A stretch of DNA of 64,000 bases. Origin: Pedobacter sp. ISL-64. GTDB lineage: Bacteria; Bacteroidota; Bacteroidia; Sphingobacteriales; Sphingobacteriaceae. Position 1 is the first letter of the stretch. Every line of letters starts with the position of its first letter. The position numbers and the translations under genes were made by a program. The notes beneath the pieces are model-generated. The model saw only the letters and a program-made list of their open reading frames with translations. It searched no databases and was not told where the DNA came from. This document shows, one piece after another, positions 9,458-17,633 of this stretch. The stretch is from positions 42,409 through 106,408 of the forward strand of contig NZ_JAGGPU010000006.1 in NCBI RefSeq assembly GCF_018613605.1, read 5' to 3'.

Positions 9458-9465
9458 CAAAATTA
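9458..9465 (-). promoter_or_regulatory. -7 promoter element for the RibD-like gene
   Basis: CAAAATTA on the plus strand reads TAATTTTG on the minus strand, a match to TAnnTTTG, 24 bp upstream of the RibD-like start. No TTG -33 element is in position, so the call rests on the -7 match alone. Confidence 0.4.
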
Positions 9466-9506
9466 GTTTTAGACAAACACTCGTACTTTGGAAAAATACG
9501 ACAAAA

Positions 9507-10241
9507 TTAAATTTGAGAGGGGGCCATGCCAGTGTTCTTTTTTATATCATTAGTGAGATGCGAATGATCATAATAGCCACATTCAACTGCAATATCCAAT
9601 AAACTCCGATTTTCACATGAATTTCTAATTATTCTTAATGCATTTTGAAAACGAATAATATTACAATAATGCTTCGGTGATAACCCAATGTACTTCTTAA
9701 AGCTCCGTTCTAATTGTCTCACCGTTATGAAATGACGTTTTGATAGGTCATAGACGTTAATTTGTCCGCTTGCAGACTGTATATCATTGATGATCGCCTG
9801 TAATTGGTGGTTTTTTCTTTTTATTCTATCCGAAAAAAATTGGTTAAGGTAATCATTTGGATTACGAAGGATTTTATCAATTTTAAATGAATTAGATTTT
9901 TCAAACTCAACAGTGTCGTTGGTTAAAATATCCTGTGAGGTATTTTCATAGAAATTAGTGAAATTTGCAGGTTTGAAACACACGCCTAATAAATAGGTAT
10001 CACTATCAATAAAACTGTCTTTGAACGAAGTCATTGCGCCAACCACATAGGTTTTTCCAAATTCCATAGAAAGTAAACCGTTGTCAGTTAAACAATTATT
10101 TCCCAAATTCATCACTACACCTGCACAACCATCAGGAAAGACCCGCTCCCATTGTCCGCCCAATTCATCTCCCTTCAATTCCCAATAAAAATCAATGAAA
10201 GGTTCTAATTCTTTATGAGGTTTAGTTTTTTTGTACTCCAT
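9507..10241 (-). CDS. AraC-family transcriptional regulator
   Basis: In this 244-residue protein the N-terminal half (MEYKKTKPHKELEPFIDFYWEL and WERVFPDGCAGVVMNLG) is the small sensor domain found in Bacteroidota AraC proteins. The C-terminal half holds two helix-turn-helix motifs: VYDLSKRHFITVRQLERSF, then LLDIAVECGYYDHSHLTNDIKKNTGMAPSQI, the classic AraC signature. It probably regulates itself or the RibD-like reductase 73 bp downstream on the same strand. Nothing ties it to the arabinose genes 16 kb away, which lie on the opposite strand. Confidence 0.92.
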   Translation of the reverse strand: MEYKKTKPHKELEPFIDFYWELKGDELGGQWERVFPDGCAGVVMNLGNNCLTDNGLLSMEFGKTYVVGAMTSFKDSFIDSDTYLLGVCFKPANFTNFYENTSQDILTNDTVEFEKSNSFKIDKILRNPNDYLNQFFSDRIKRKNHQLQAIINDIQSASGQINVYDLSKRHFITVRQLERSFKKYIGLSPKHYCNIIRFQNALRIIRNSCENRSLLDIAVECGYYDHSHLTNDIKKNTGMAPSQI

Positions 10242-10309
10242 TCTTATTATAACTTAATTAGCCTGGTAGTTACTATCCAACCAATATCTAATCATTGAAG
10301 TTCTTATAA

Positions 10310-10317
10310 CAAAGATA
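10310..10317 (-). promoter_or_regulatory. -7 promoter element for the AraC gene
   Basis: CAAAGATA on the plus strand reads TATCTTTG on the minus strand, matching TAnnTTTG, about 69 bp upstream of the AraC start. No matching -33 TTG was found. Confidence 0.4.
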
Positions 10318-10329
10318 AAAATTTAAAAA

Positions 10330-10986
10330 TAAGCACCTCATCACTTCATAAAAACGGGAAATTAATAAAAAGATATACTTGATTACTGGTGCTTTTCCAA
10401 TTTCATTATTATGCCTATGCACTTTGATCTGTTCTGCTGACAGCTCTACCGAATTTACGTAATTGAATCTGTCCTTAGTATTTTAATCAGCTCCTTTGCC
10501 AGGGCTGCTCCGACACAGCTATAGACCAACAATACCCGAAGATAACTTTCTCTTTACCTTTTATTGAGCTATTGTAAACCCGCCAATCTAAAGCGACCTA
10601 AATCTTTGCCCTACCTGATCTACAACAGGGCTATAACTCAACCAAAGCAAGTGCAAAGCCATGTGCAGGCAGGTACACAGCAGACCTGGCCGGAAGGTGG
10701 CCTAAACGTGGGGTGAATGTGGTGTGAAGGTGGATTTTGGGGTGTTTTTTTTTGGGGATTTTTAATCAGGTGGATTGATTTGGGTTATCATCCATTTTGG
10801 TTATCCTAATATACTAAAATTATGATTGTCTGAATGGAATGATCAAAATTAATAGACAAACAGGATCTTGTTTTTTTATAAAAGAGGAATGCTATTTTTT
10901 GCTTGCGCAAAACGCTTTGCGTAAAGTGCCGAAATCGCTCATGTAAGGCAAAATATAGTTTTACTTATTTTTTTATGCGCTTGAAA
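10330..10986. other. Long non-coding stretch, possibly a decayed gene or repeat
   Basis: This stretch of about 650 bp has no convincing ORF. Its centre (about 10480-10750) is more GC-rich than the flanks and contains imperfect GTG-rich repeats (GTGGGGTGAATGTGGTGTG and AAGGTGG copies, 10690-10745) running into a T-run at 10745-10753. A short inverted repeat (CGCAAA/TTTGCG, about 10907-10922) lies near the end of the dipeptidase gene but has no T-run on that strand. It may be relic coding DNA; I cannot identify it. Confidence 0.4.
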
Positions 10987-12057
10987 TTATGCCCAGGCCC
11001 TTCTTAAAAAACGTAACCAGTTGCCATGCATCAGGTTCTCCACATCGGGATCGGTATAGCCCCTCTTCTTAAATAAAGCCGGTATTTTTTGTAAGTCTGC
11101 AATGGTTTCCAGATCATAAGGGCTTTGTTCTTTTCCAAAAGCACCATCCAAATCAGAACCGATTCCGACATGATCGGTATTTCCGGCCAGCTGGCAAATA
11201 TGGTCAACATGGTCGATCATCACATCCAGGTTACAGTTCATTGCTTCTGGTTTGGAGATACCCCGCTGCCAACGGGGAACCATCATCCAAGCATCCAGCG
11301 CGCCACCAATTACGGCGCCTCTTTTGATCAGTTCTTTTATCTGCTCATCACTGTACTGGCGGTTATGGTTCACCAGGCTCCGGCAGTTGTTATGCGATGC
11401 CCAGATAGGACCACCGAAGCGGCTCAATGCATCCCAAAAACTGTCATCGCAAAGGTGTGTGGCATCGAGAATCACATTTAGCCGCTCCATTTCTTTCAAT
11501 AATTCGCGACCAATTGCAGTCATTTTGCCTGTTGCATTGGTACCCTGTGCATAACGTCCGGGTCCGTAATGCGCCGGACCAACGGCCCTCAGGCCATTTT
11601 GCCAGGCTTTTTCTAAATGGCCAACCGTTACAAGAGAATCAGCCCCTTCCAAACTCAAAATATAACCCACAGGCTTTTTATCGTTAACACGTCCATCATT
11701 CCACAATTCGAGGTGTTGCTCGAGGCTTTCCAGATTGTTCACCTGGAACATTTCACCAGCATCTTCCATCGCTTTATACCAGGCCAGCTGACCCTGCGTT
11801 TGCGCCCAGGCTTGTTCAGGCGAATGCCAGCCCGGTAAGTGATTATCAGGAGCAACATAACGGGCAATCTGCGTTGCAACGACCAAACCGACATTACCCT
11901 TACGCAATTCGGGGAGTGAAACTGTTCCATGACTGCGATCGGGTTTATCTGTTAATCCGACTTCCCTTTCATTGATATCGGCAATATTTTTGGTCAAATC
12001 GCGATTCCACTCCAGGGCATTCATACTTAAATCTAAATGGGCATCTATGATAAACAT
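10987..12057 (-). CDS. Membrane dipeptidase (renal dipeptidase, peptidase family M19)
   Basis: The 356-residue protein shows the M19 metal-binding layout: the N-terminal HLD pair (IIDAHLDLSMNA), a central Glu in SLEGADSL, His residues in DATHLCDDSFW and SHNNCRSL, and the C-terminal GIGSDLDGAFG segment. Members hydrolyse dipeptides with a C-terminal D- or dehydro-residue. No signal peptide is seen, so it is probably cytoplasmic. It is the last gene of a four-gene operon with a GntP permease, RidA and a D-threonine-aldolase-like enzyme, 8 bp from the previous gene. The context suggests release of D-amino acids from dipeptides and their breakdown. Confidence 0.93.
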   Translation of the reverse strand: MFIIDAHLDLSMNALEWNRDLTKNIADINEREVGLTDKPDRSHGTVSLPELRKGNVGLVVATQIARYVAPDNHLPGWHSPEQAWAQTQGQLAWYKAMEDAGEMFQVNNLESLEQHLELWNDGRVNDKKPVGYILSLEGADSLVTVGHLEKAWQNGLRAVGPAHYGPGRYAQGTNATGKMTAIGRELLKEMERLNVILDATHLCDDSFWDALSRFGGPIWASHNNCRSLVNHNRQYSDEQIKELIKRGAVIGGALDAWMMVPRWQRGISKPEAMNCNLDVMIDHVDHICQLAGNTDHVGIGSDLDGAFGKEQSPYDLETIADLQKIPALFKKRGYTDPDVENLMHGNWLRFLRRAWA

Positions 12058-12065
12058 GGCTATTA

Positions 12066-13175
12066 TTAAATGGTGATTTTTCTTTTCCTGGAGATGATAT
12101 CCCAGTATTTTAGTGATTGATCAGCGCCCAAACAGAGTGCTTTTTCGTGCAGGGCAACTGTGGGGCAAATGTGATAGGGCAAACCATAAAGCATGTCGCC
12201 CACTTTGTAATTGCCAGGATTTTCTGCTTTTAAAACCAAATGTTCTTCGCTCTGACTTTGAACTTCGAGCTGAGGCGCATTCAGGAAGAATACCCGGTTT
12301 TTCAAGTCCTTTTCGGCAGCAACGGCTTTATGCCCTAAATCTGTACAGATTAAATCTTCGGTAGGCTTAGATACGATGCGGCTGATCACGAGTGCTGCGG
12401 TATTAAATTGTTGTTCGGCAAAAGCATCCTGGTAGCTTTTGTCCCATAAAATAAAAGTGCCGGGGCTACAGTCAAAATCTGTATGCCTGGCAAATACCGG
12501 AAAAGTTGGTGTTCCACCAGCGATAACCGCTAAATCCTCAATTCCTAAAGCTGCTAAAGTCTCTTTTAAATGATGAAGCTGAGCAATAATAGGTTCTGCT
12601 TTTTGGTAGCGAACATCAATGGATGAATCATGAATGTGGCCATCATAAGCATGTAAGCCTTTTATACTGATGTGAGGAAGGTTAAGTAATCCCTTAATTA
12701 AACCGTGGGCAAGTTCAGGCAAAATTCCTGTCCTGTTCATGCCAACGTTTAAGTCTATAAAAATATCAGCAACTTTATTTTCCGAAACCGCTTTCTTGGA
12801 GATTGCCCTGGCTGTTTCAATATTATCAAGCAAACAGCTGAAACTGGTACCTGAGTATTTAGCTATAAGTTTAAAGAAACGATTAATGTTTTCGCCAACC
12901 GGCTGGTAGGCCAATAAAACATCCTTTGCTTTAGCTAAGCCAAGCATTTCAGCTTCGGCGATGGTTGCGCATTTGAATTTATGAATACCGGCATCGATTA
13001 GCATATTGGTAATTTCCAAACATTTATGCGTTTTAACATGCGGCCGAAGTCTGCCGACATCATTAATCATACCTTTCAGTATGCCAATGTTTTCTCTGAT
13101 TCTTGATTCGTAAAAAACAAGAGCGGGTGTTTCCAGCGCGTCCTCATTTGGGATGATGTACCATTCTTGCTGCAT
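12066..13175 (-). CDS. D-threonine aldolase/D-serine dehydratase-like PLP enzyme (alanine-racemase fold)
   Basis: The 369-residue protein begins with the fold-type III PLP barrel: ETPALVFYESRIRENI, then RPHVKTHK, in which the first Lys is the expected PLP Schiff-base residue. Later segments VIAGGTPTFPVF and SPGTFILWD bind the phosphate. The C-terminal beta domain carries ICTDLGHKAVAAEKD and GLPYHICPTVALHEK, matching the metal-binding His/Cys region of the DTA family. It probably cleaves or dehydrates a D-3-hydroxy amino acid. Only 2 bp separate it from the RidA gene and 8 bp from the dipeptidase gene. Confidence 0.92.
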   Translation of the reverse strand: MQQEWYIIPNEDALETPALVFYESRIRENIGILKGMINDVGRLRPHVKTHKCLEITNMLIDAGIHKFKCATIAEAEMLGLAKAKDVLLAYQPVGENINRFFKLIAKYSGTSFSCLLDNIETARAISKKAVSENKVADIFIDLNVGMNRTGILPELAHGLIKGLLNLPHISIKGLHAYDGHIHDSSIDVRYQKAEPIIAQLHHLKETLAALGIEDLAVIAGGTPTFPVFARHTDFDCSPGTFILWDKSYQDAFAEQQFNTAALVISRIVSKPTEDLICTDLGHKAVAAEKDLKNRVFFLNAPQLEVQSQSEEHLVLKAENPGNYKVGDMLYGLPYHICPTVALHEKALCLGADQSLKYWDIISRKRKITI

Positions 13176-13177
13176 AA

Positions 13178-13648
13178 TTAAAAAAGTTCGAACAATGCTT
13201 CAATTTCTACAGGAATATTATCTGGCAAAGAGCCAAAACCAACAGCGCTTCTTACACCAATGCCATTTTCCTCACCCCAAACTTTTGCAAAAAGCTCACT
13301 GCAACCGTTAATAATATAAGGATGTTTTTCAAACTCTGGCGTACAATTTACCATGCCTAAAACCTTAATTACCCGTTTAACATTGTTTAAACTACCGATG
13401 TTTGTTTTTATGGTTGAAAGCATGGTTAAGCCCACCTGTAACGCCGCAATTTTGCCTTCTTCCTGAGATAAATCAGAACCGATCCGTCCAATGATTAATG
13501 ATTTATCATCCTGAACCGGACCATGGCCGCTTAGGTAAAGGTAATTTCCATCAACTAAACAAGGTTTGTAAACGCCAAGTGGTGCGGGTGCGGGCGGTAA
13601 ATTAAGTTTCAGTTGTTCGAAGCGTTCGTCGGGAGTTAAATTTTCCAT
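13178..13648 (-). CDS. RidA/YjgF/YER057c family protein
   Basis: The 156-residue protein is a little longer than classic RidA (about 130). It contains YLSGHGPVQDD and the C-terminal GVRSAVGFGSLPDNIPVEIEAL, where the conserved Arg of the RidA active site sits. RidA hydrolyses enamine/imine intermediates released by PLP dehydratases, so its place between a permease and a PLP enzyme that could form such intermediates makes sense. It is the second gene of the GntP-RidA-DTA-dipeptidase operon. Confidence 0.92.
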   Translation of the reverse strand: MENLTPDERFEQLKLNLPPAPAPLGVYKPCLVDGNYLYLSGHGPVQDDKSLIIGRIGSDLSQEEGKIAALQVGLTMLSTIKTNIGSLNNVKRVIKVLGMVNCTPEFEKHPYIINGCSELFAKVWGEENGIGVRSAVGFGSLPDNIPVEIEALFELF

Positions 13649-13667
13649 ATGCTGTATTTATTATTTT

Positions 13668-14984
13668 TTAAGCGATGATTATTTTAAGCAAAAGTACACC
13701 CAAAAGGCCTGCTATGCCAACAATAGATTCCATTAATGCCCAGGATTTGAAGGTATCTTTCAAAGTTAAACCGAAATATTCTTTAAACATCCAGAATCCG
13801 GCGTCGTTAACATGAGAAAACATTAAACTCCCGGCACCAACAGCTAAAACCATCAGATTCGGATTGGTATGCGTATGCTCCATTAAAGGGACAATAATAC
13901 CGGCAGTGGTTAAACCTGCAACTGTTGCCGAACCCACACAAAACCGGATGATTGCGGCAATCATCCAGGCCAGAAACAATGGCTCTGCTTTAACATGCTG
14001 CAAATAAGCTGCGATTTGATTACTTACACCGCTCTCTGTTAAAACCTGCTTTAAAGCGCCGGAGCCTGCAATTATCAAAAGAATTAAAGCGATATCTTTA
14101 ATGGCATCACCATAAATACGCATGATCTCCGCGATTGTTTTTCCCTGGGCTATACCAAGTAACCATGTGGCAACAATTAATACAATAAGCATCACAACGG
14201 ATGGATTTCCGGCAAATAAAATATAGGGCAGGATAACAGCGTCTGGCCTCAAAAGCATGGGAACGAAGGAAGCAACTGCAAGTAACAATACAGGAAGTAA
14301 AGCCGTAAAAAAGCTTTTAAATCTGCCCGGGAGTTGTTCTTCAGTTAATTCTTTTGGGCTGAAAGAAGCCAGGGGATTTGCAGGAATAGCTTTGAGCGTA
14401 CGGGCGAAAATGGGGCCACCCAGTATGATTGCAGGAATTGCAACAGCTAAACCATAAAATAATGTCAAACCCATATCTGCCTTGAATTGAATCACTAATG
14501 CTGCCGGAGAAGGATGTGGCGGCAAGAATCCATGTGTTACGGATAACGCGGCCAACATGGGTAAACCGATATATAACGCAGGCAATTTATAACGGTAAAC
14601 CACGGAGAATATTAAGGGAACCATCAGCACGAAACCTATCCCATAATACAAGGGAATACCAATTAAAAAGCCGGTTAAAACCATAGCCCATTGAATATAT
14701 TTTTCGCCGAAAATGCTCATGCTCACTTGAGCGATCTTTTGCGCTGCCCCGCTTTCGGCCACCAGTTTACCAAGCATTGCCCCTGCCGTAATGATAATGG
14801 CTAAGGAGCCTAAAACATCGCCCATGCCTTTTTCGATACTCGATGGGATTTTTGAAGGTGGTAAGCCTAAAGCCAGGCCTGCAAGAAAAGATACCGCTAA
14901 AAAGGCTAAAAAAGCATTGATCTTAAATACGGAAATCAGTACAATTAATAATGCAATGCAAATAAAAACAATTAGTATAGTCAT
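13668..14984 (-). CDS. GntP-family permease (gluconate/D-serine type H+ symporter)
   Basis: The 438-residue protein is almost wholly hydrophobic, with about 12 membrane segments. It matches the GntP family in length and in segments such as PSKIPSSIEKGMGDVLGSLAIIITAGAMLGKLVAESG and HVNDAGFWMFKEYFGLTLKDTFKSW. The family includes gluconate transporters and the D-serine transporter DsdX. With D-amino-acid type enzymes downstream, uptake of a D-amino acid or related hydroxy acid is more likely than gluconate. It is the first gene of the operon, and its ATG directly abuts the stop codon of a short upstream frame. Confidence 0.93.
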   Translation of the reverse strand: MTILIVFICIALLIVLISVFKINAFLAFLAVSFLAGLALGLPPSKIPSSIEKGMGDVLGSLAIIITAGAMLGKLVAESGAAQKIAQVSMSIFGEKYIQWAMVLTGFLIGIPLYYGIGFVLMVPLIFSVVYRYKLPALYIGLPMLAALSVTHGFLPPHPSPAALVIQFKADMGLTLFYGLAVAIPAIILGGPIFARTLKAIPANPLASFSPKELTEEQLPGRFKSFFTALLPVLLLAVASFVPMLLRPDAVILPYILFAGNPSVVMLIVLIVATWLLGIAQGKTIAEIMRIYGDAIKDIALILLIIAGSGALKQVLTESGVSNQIAAYLQHVKAEPLFLAWMIAAIIRFCVGSATVAGLTTAGIIVPLMEHTHTNPNLMVLAVGAGSLMFSHVNDAGFWMFKEYFGLTLKDTFKSWALMESIVGIAGLLGVLLLKIIIA

Positions 14985-15110
14985 TTAATTTACGATAATT
15001 TCATCAGCCATTAACCAGGCTTTTGTGCCTGCACCATAAAAACCGTCAGGGATAATCCCAATATTGGCGGCCTTAATCCCGTTCGTTTGATTACTCAAAA
15101 TTATTTGCTG
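14985..15110 (-). pseudogene. Possible 3' remnant of a lost gene
   Basis: A frame of about 41 codons ends in TAA immediately before the GntP start codon. It reads like real protein sequence (GIKAANIGIIPDGFYGAG, then TKAWLMADEIIVN) but has no credible start. The tight stop-start junction is typical of translationally coupled operon genes, so this may be the tail of an ancestral first gene of the operon lost by deletion. I do not recognise the family. CAAAATTA at 15096-15103 also reads as a -7 box (TAATTTTG) for the operon on this strand. Confidence 0.35.
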
Positions 15111-15147
15111 TTATGTTTATCAGAAGGCATAAACCAAAATACAATGA

Positions 15148-15498
15148 TCAACTTGCATCGCATCTCACCGTTTCCATTTCAGCAAGTTCGAAGGTAAGGT
15201 TCACCGAACGTCCATCAAGCGGTCTGGTACAATGCTTAACCATTGCAGGAATGGTAAATAGCTGTCCAGGTTTCAGCTCAACCGTGCGGTCCTCAAGATC
15301 AATTAATAAAGTTCCTTCAATACCCATAAAGGTTTCATCACTATTTGGATGGTAGTGCCAGTAAAAGGGTTCCGTCATTACCCCAACCCTCACAACATGG
15401 TCATTAAAGAGGGAAAGCGGAATATTTTTGTAGCTGCTTACGCCGGCGGTTTCATGCTCAATATCAATCACCGTAAGCTGAGGTATGGTTCTGGTCAT
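15148..15498 (-). CDS. Cupin-domain protein
   Basis: The 116-residue single-cupin protein carries FYWHYHPNSDETFMGIEG, matching cupin motif 1 (H-x-H and E), and GQLFTIPAMVKHCTRP, matching motif 2 with its PxxxxH. A bound metal is therefore likely. Small cupins of this type bind or modify small molecules or sense them; the substrate is unknown. It lies on the same strand as the GntP operon but about 160 bp upstream of it, so co-regulation is uncertain. Confidence 0.85.
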   Translation of the reverse strand: MTRTIPQLTVIDIEHETAGVSSYKNIPLSLFNDHVVRVGVMTEPFYWHYHPNSDETFMGIEGTLLIDLEDRTVELKPGQLFTIPAMVKHCTRPLDGRSVNLTFELAEMETVRCDAS

Positions 15499-15659
15499 TT
15501 TTAAAATTACATATTTTCTGATTTAAACCCTATTAATAGGTGATTACATCTTTAGTACCGGAGTCATCACTGACTGAAAGATAGATGGACACCCCGTGCG
15601 CATAATGCATATCATACCCGCTGTTCCGATCTGTACAATTTATTCCATAAAACGTCGAT

Positions 15660-15667
15660 TAGCTTTG
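15660..15667 (+). promoter_or_regulatory. -7 promoter element of the VOC gene
   Basis: TAGCTTTG matches TAnnTTTG exactly. Transcription would start near 15674, after the alternative start at 15667, and this fixes the ATG at 15703 as the likely start of the VOC gene. Confidence 0.5.
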
Positions 15668-15702
15668 TGAAATTCCTTAATTTTAAATATAACCAAATCC
15701 TT

Positions 15703-16155
15703 ATGGAACAGAACCAATTGATCAGAATGGATAATATGGGCATTGTTGTGGCATCGCTTGACAATGCAATCTCTTTTTTTACCGAAATCGGACTGAAACT
15801 TGAAGGGCGGGCGACAATCGAGGGAGAATGGGCAGGTAAGGTTACCGGGTTGGGCAACCAGCACGTGGAAGTCGCCATGATGGTTACCCCCGATGGGCAT
15901 AGCCGCCTTGAAATTTCACAGTTTCTTGCTCCGGTTACCATTTCAGATCACCGTGAAGCACCGGTTAATTCTCTTGGCTACCTGCGTGTAATGTTCACGG
16001 TTTCGGATATCGACGAGTTGTTGCCTAGACTGCAAAAGCATGGCGCCACATTGGTTGGTGAAGTTGTTCAATATGAAGACACCTATAAACTTTGCTACAT
16101 CAGGGGGTCAGAAGGTCTTCTAATCGGGCTTGCGCAGGAGCTTCAAAGAAGATGA
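15703..16155 (+). CDS. VOC-family (glyoxalase/bleomycin-resistance) protein
   Basis: From the ATG at 15703 the product is 150 residues: MDNMGIVVASLDNAISFFTEIGLKLEGR is a typical VOC start, QHVEVAMMVTPDGHSRLEISQF carries the metal-ligand region, and LGYLRVMFTVSDIDELLPRLQKHGA starts the second beta-alpha-beta-beta-beta unit. Both modules are present and intact, unlike the broken VOC gene at 8.3-8.7 kb. The substrate is unknown. Its last 56 bp overlap, on the opposite strand, the run-on 3' end of a truncated paralogue, so this end of the gene marks a recombination junction. Confidence 0.88.
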   Translation: MEQNQLIRMDNMGIVVASLDNAISFFTEIGLKLEGRATIEGEWAGKVTGLGNQHVEVAMMVTPDGHSRLEISQFLAPVTISDHREAPVNSLGYLRVMFTVSDIDELLPRLQKHGATLVGEVVQYEDTYKLCYIRGSEGLLIGLAQELQRR

Positions 16156-16306
16156 GCGCATGGATAAGCTGAGTTGGATATTCAATGATAATTGTACTAT
16201 CTGCGAATTCTTCGAAAAATTTATGCATTGGCGTAATACCCTTTGTTTGCCCACTACAAGAATAAATACATATTGATAATGCAAAAAATGTCGCTAATAT
16301 TTTCAT
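16100..16306 (-). pseudogene. Truncated copy of the tandem secreted-protein family (copy 5)
   Basis: The first 42 or so residues match the family: a signal peptide (MKILATFFALSICIYSCSGQ, nearly the same as the copy at 17002), then GITPMHKFFEEFADSTIIIE. Homology stops after YPTQ at about 16182. The remaining 22 or so residues are only the antisense of the VOC gene end. About 150 residues are missing, including all later conserved motifs. The ATG at 16306 lies just inside the previous copy's 3' spacing. It is best read as the remnant of a fifth copy cut by a deletion that fused the array to the VOC gene. Confidence 0.8.
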
Positions 16307-16314
16307 TATGACTT

Positions 16315-16983
16315 TCAATAATAATTACTTTTAATCGTGGGGTAATATTTATCAATGATTTCTTCAATTTTGATAGCCGCTTTTCTGCTTTTGTTACCGG
16401 GACAAAGTTTTTCGTAATATCCAGGACTCCAAAAAATTAAGGTTTTAATTTCCTTTTTAGTAATTAAATGGATAATCGCGGGACTGCCTCCGTCATTAAC
16501 AAAATTATCGACAATACCTTTACAGCCACGTCCAAAAACGCTATCATCAACGATTTGCCAAGGCTTATGTTTAGAAATTTCATTCCATATTTTCTTTGCC
16601 GTATCTGGTTTTAGGTTAATGAGATTAAAAAATATATTAATATCGGCAGGGCGATTTTTAAAATTTGAGCGCTCTGTACCTATCATATTCCATAAAATTA
16701 CAGGAAACATTTTTTTTAATTTGTATAGTGGATAATAAGCAGTGTCTAAAGGATCATAATTAAAAGTATTCACAAAACTTCCAGTTTTACTAATAAGCTT
16801 GTAGCTTGACGGTTTTCCGTCTGGAACATTTGCATATTCAATTATGATAGTACTGTCTGCAAATTGCTGAAAAAATTTATGCATGGGTGTTTGACCTAGT
16901 GAATAACGCATAAGTTCATCCTGACCGAAACAATAATGCCACGAAAGCGAGAATAAAAGAGCAAAAGCAAGGAGTTTTTTCAT
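16315..16983 (-). CDS. Secreted protein of an unrecognised tandem family (copy 4, type B)
   Basis: The 222-residue protein has a Sec signal (LLAFALLFSLSWHYCFGQ). It shares with the other copies the motifs TPMHKFFQQFADSTIIIEY, PADINIFFN, DTAKKIWNEISKHKPWQIVDD, AIIHLITKKEIKTLIF and YYEKLCPGNKSR. Like the copy at 17634 it has the FGRGCK segment with a Cys and lacks the SYPxC variant, which places it in type B. I recognise no family. The protein is probably periplasmic or secreted, with one domain of mixed alpha/beta character. It lies 18 bp downstream of copy 3. Confidence 0.75.
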   Translation of the reverse strand: MKKLLAFALLFSLSWHYCFGQDELMRYSLGQTPMHKFFQQFADSTIIIEYANVPDGKPSSYKLISKTGSFVNTFNYDPLDTAYYPLYKLKKMFPVILWNMIGTERSNFKNRPADINIFFNLINLKPDTAKKIWNEISKHKPWQIVDDSVFGRGCKGIVDNFVNDGGSPAIIHLITKKEIKTLIFWSPGYYEKLCPGNKSRKAAIKIEEIIDKYYPTIKSNYY

Positions 16984-17001
16984 GTTCCGCTCAGTTTATT
17001 T

Positions 17002-17628
17002 TTAGTCATAGCTAACTTTTAAAGGAATATATTTATCAAACAAACGTTCTATGCCAGTTATCCCCTGCCGGTTCTTATTGCCCGGACATTGCTTTTCATA
17101 ATAATAAGGTGCATAATAAATTAATGTCTTAATCTCTTTTTTTGTAATGAGATGCATAATACTATAACTTGCATCCATAATCACAGCGCTACACTCTGGA
17201 TAGCTTTTATCGTCAAGCAATTGCCATGGCTTAAATTTTGAAATGTTTAGCCACATTTTTTTTGCAGTATCTGGATTTACTTTATAGAAATTGAAAAATA
17301 TGTTAACATTTGCTGGTACGGTATTAAAACTAGTTTTATGCATAGAAAGCACCATACCTAAAACTTTTGGCATACTTTTATGAAATTTTATGAAATTTTT
17401 ACTTGTCGTATCTAATGGAAAATAAGTAAATGTATTAATGGTATCATTTGATTTACTGACAATTTTATAAGATGGAGGATCAGACGATTGGCTTGGATAT
17501 TCTATTATAATTGTACTATCTGCAAATTGCTGAAAGATTTTATGCATGGGGGTAATACCCTTTGCCTGCCCACTAAAAGAATAAATACATATTGATAATG
17601 CAAAAGAGGTCGCTAATATTTTCATCAT
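17002..17628 (-). CDS. Secreted protein of an unrecognised tandem family (copy 3, type A)
   Basis: The 208-residue protein has a signal peptide (MKILATSFALSICIYSFSGQ) almost identical to that of the truncated copy 5. It carries ITPMHKIFQQFADSTIIIEYPSQ, PANVNIFFN, DTAKKMWLNISKFKPWQLLDDKSYPEC, YSIMHLITKKEIKTLIYY and YYEKQCPGNKNR. The DDKSYPxC and YSIMH variants are shared with the copy at 18408 and define type A. The pattern of types (A, B, A, B, A-truncated) suggests the array grew by duplication of a two-gene unit. The function is unknown. Confidence 0.75.
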   Translation of the reverse strand: MMKILATSFALSICIYSFSGQAKGITPMHKIFQQFADSTIIIEYPSQSSDPPSYKIVSKSNDTINTFTYFPLDTTSKNFIKFHKSMPKVLGMVLSMHKTSFNTVPANVNIFFNFYKVNPDTAKKMWLNISKFKPWQLLDDKSYPECSAVIMDASYSIMHLITKKEIKTLIYYAPYYYEKQCPGNKNRQGITGIERLFDKYIPLKVSYD

Positions 17629-17633
17629 AAAAT

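Noticed and set aside
9507..10241. AraC-family gene as regulator of the L-arabinose genes
   Set aside because: It is 16 kb away, on the opposite strand and next to a RibD-like gene; the family name alone is not evidence.
10900..10925. Terminator of the dipeptidase operon (CGCAAA/TTTGCG)
   Set aside because: No T-run follows on the transcribed minus strand.
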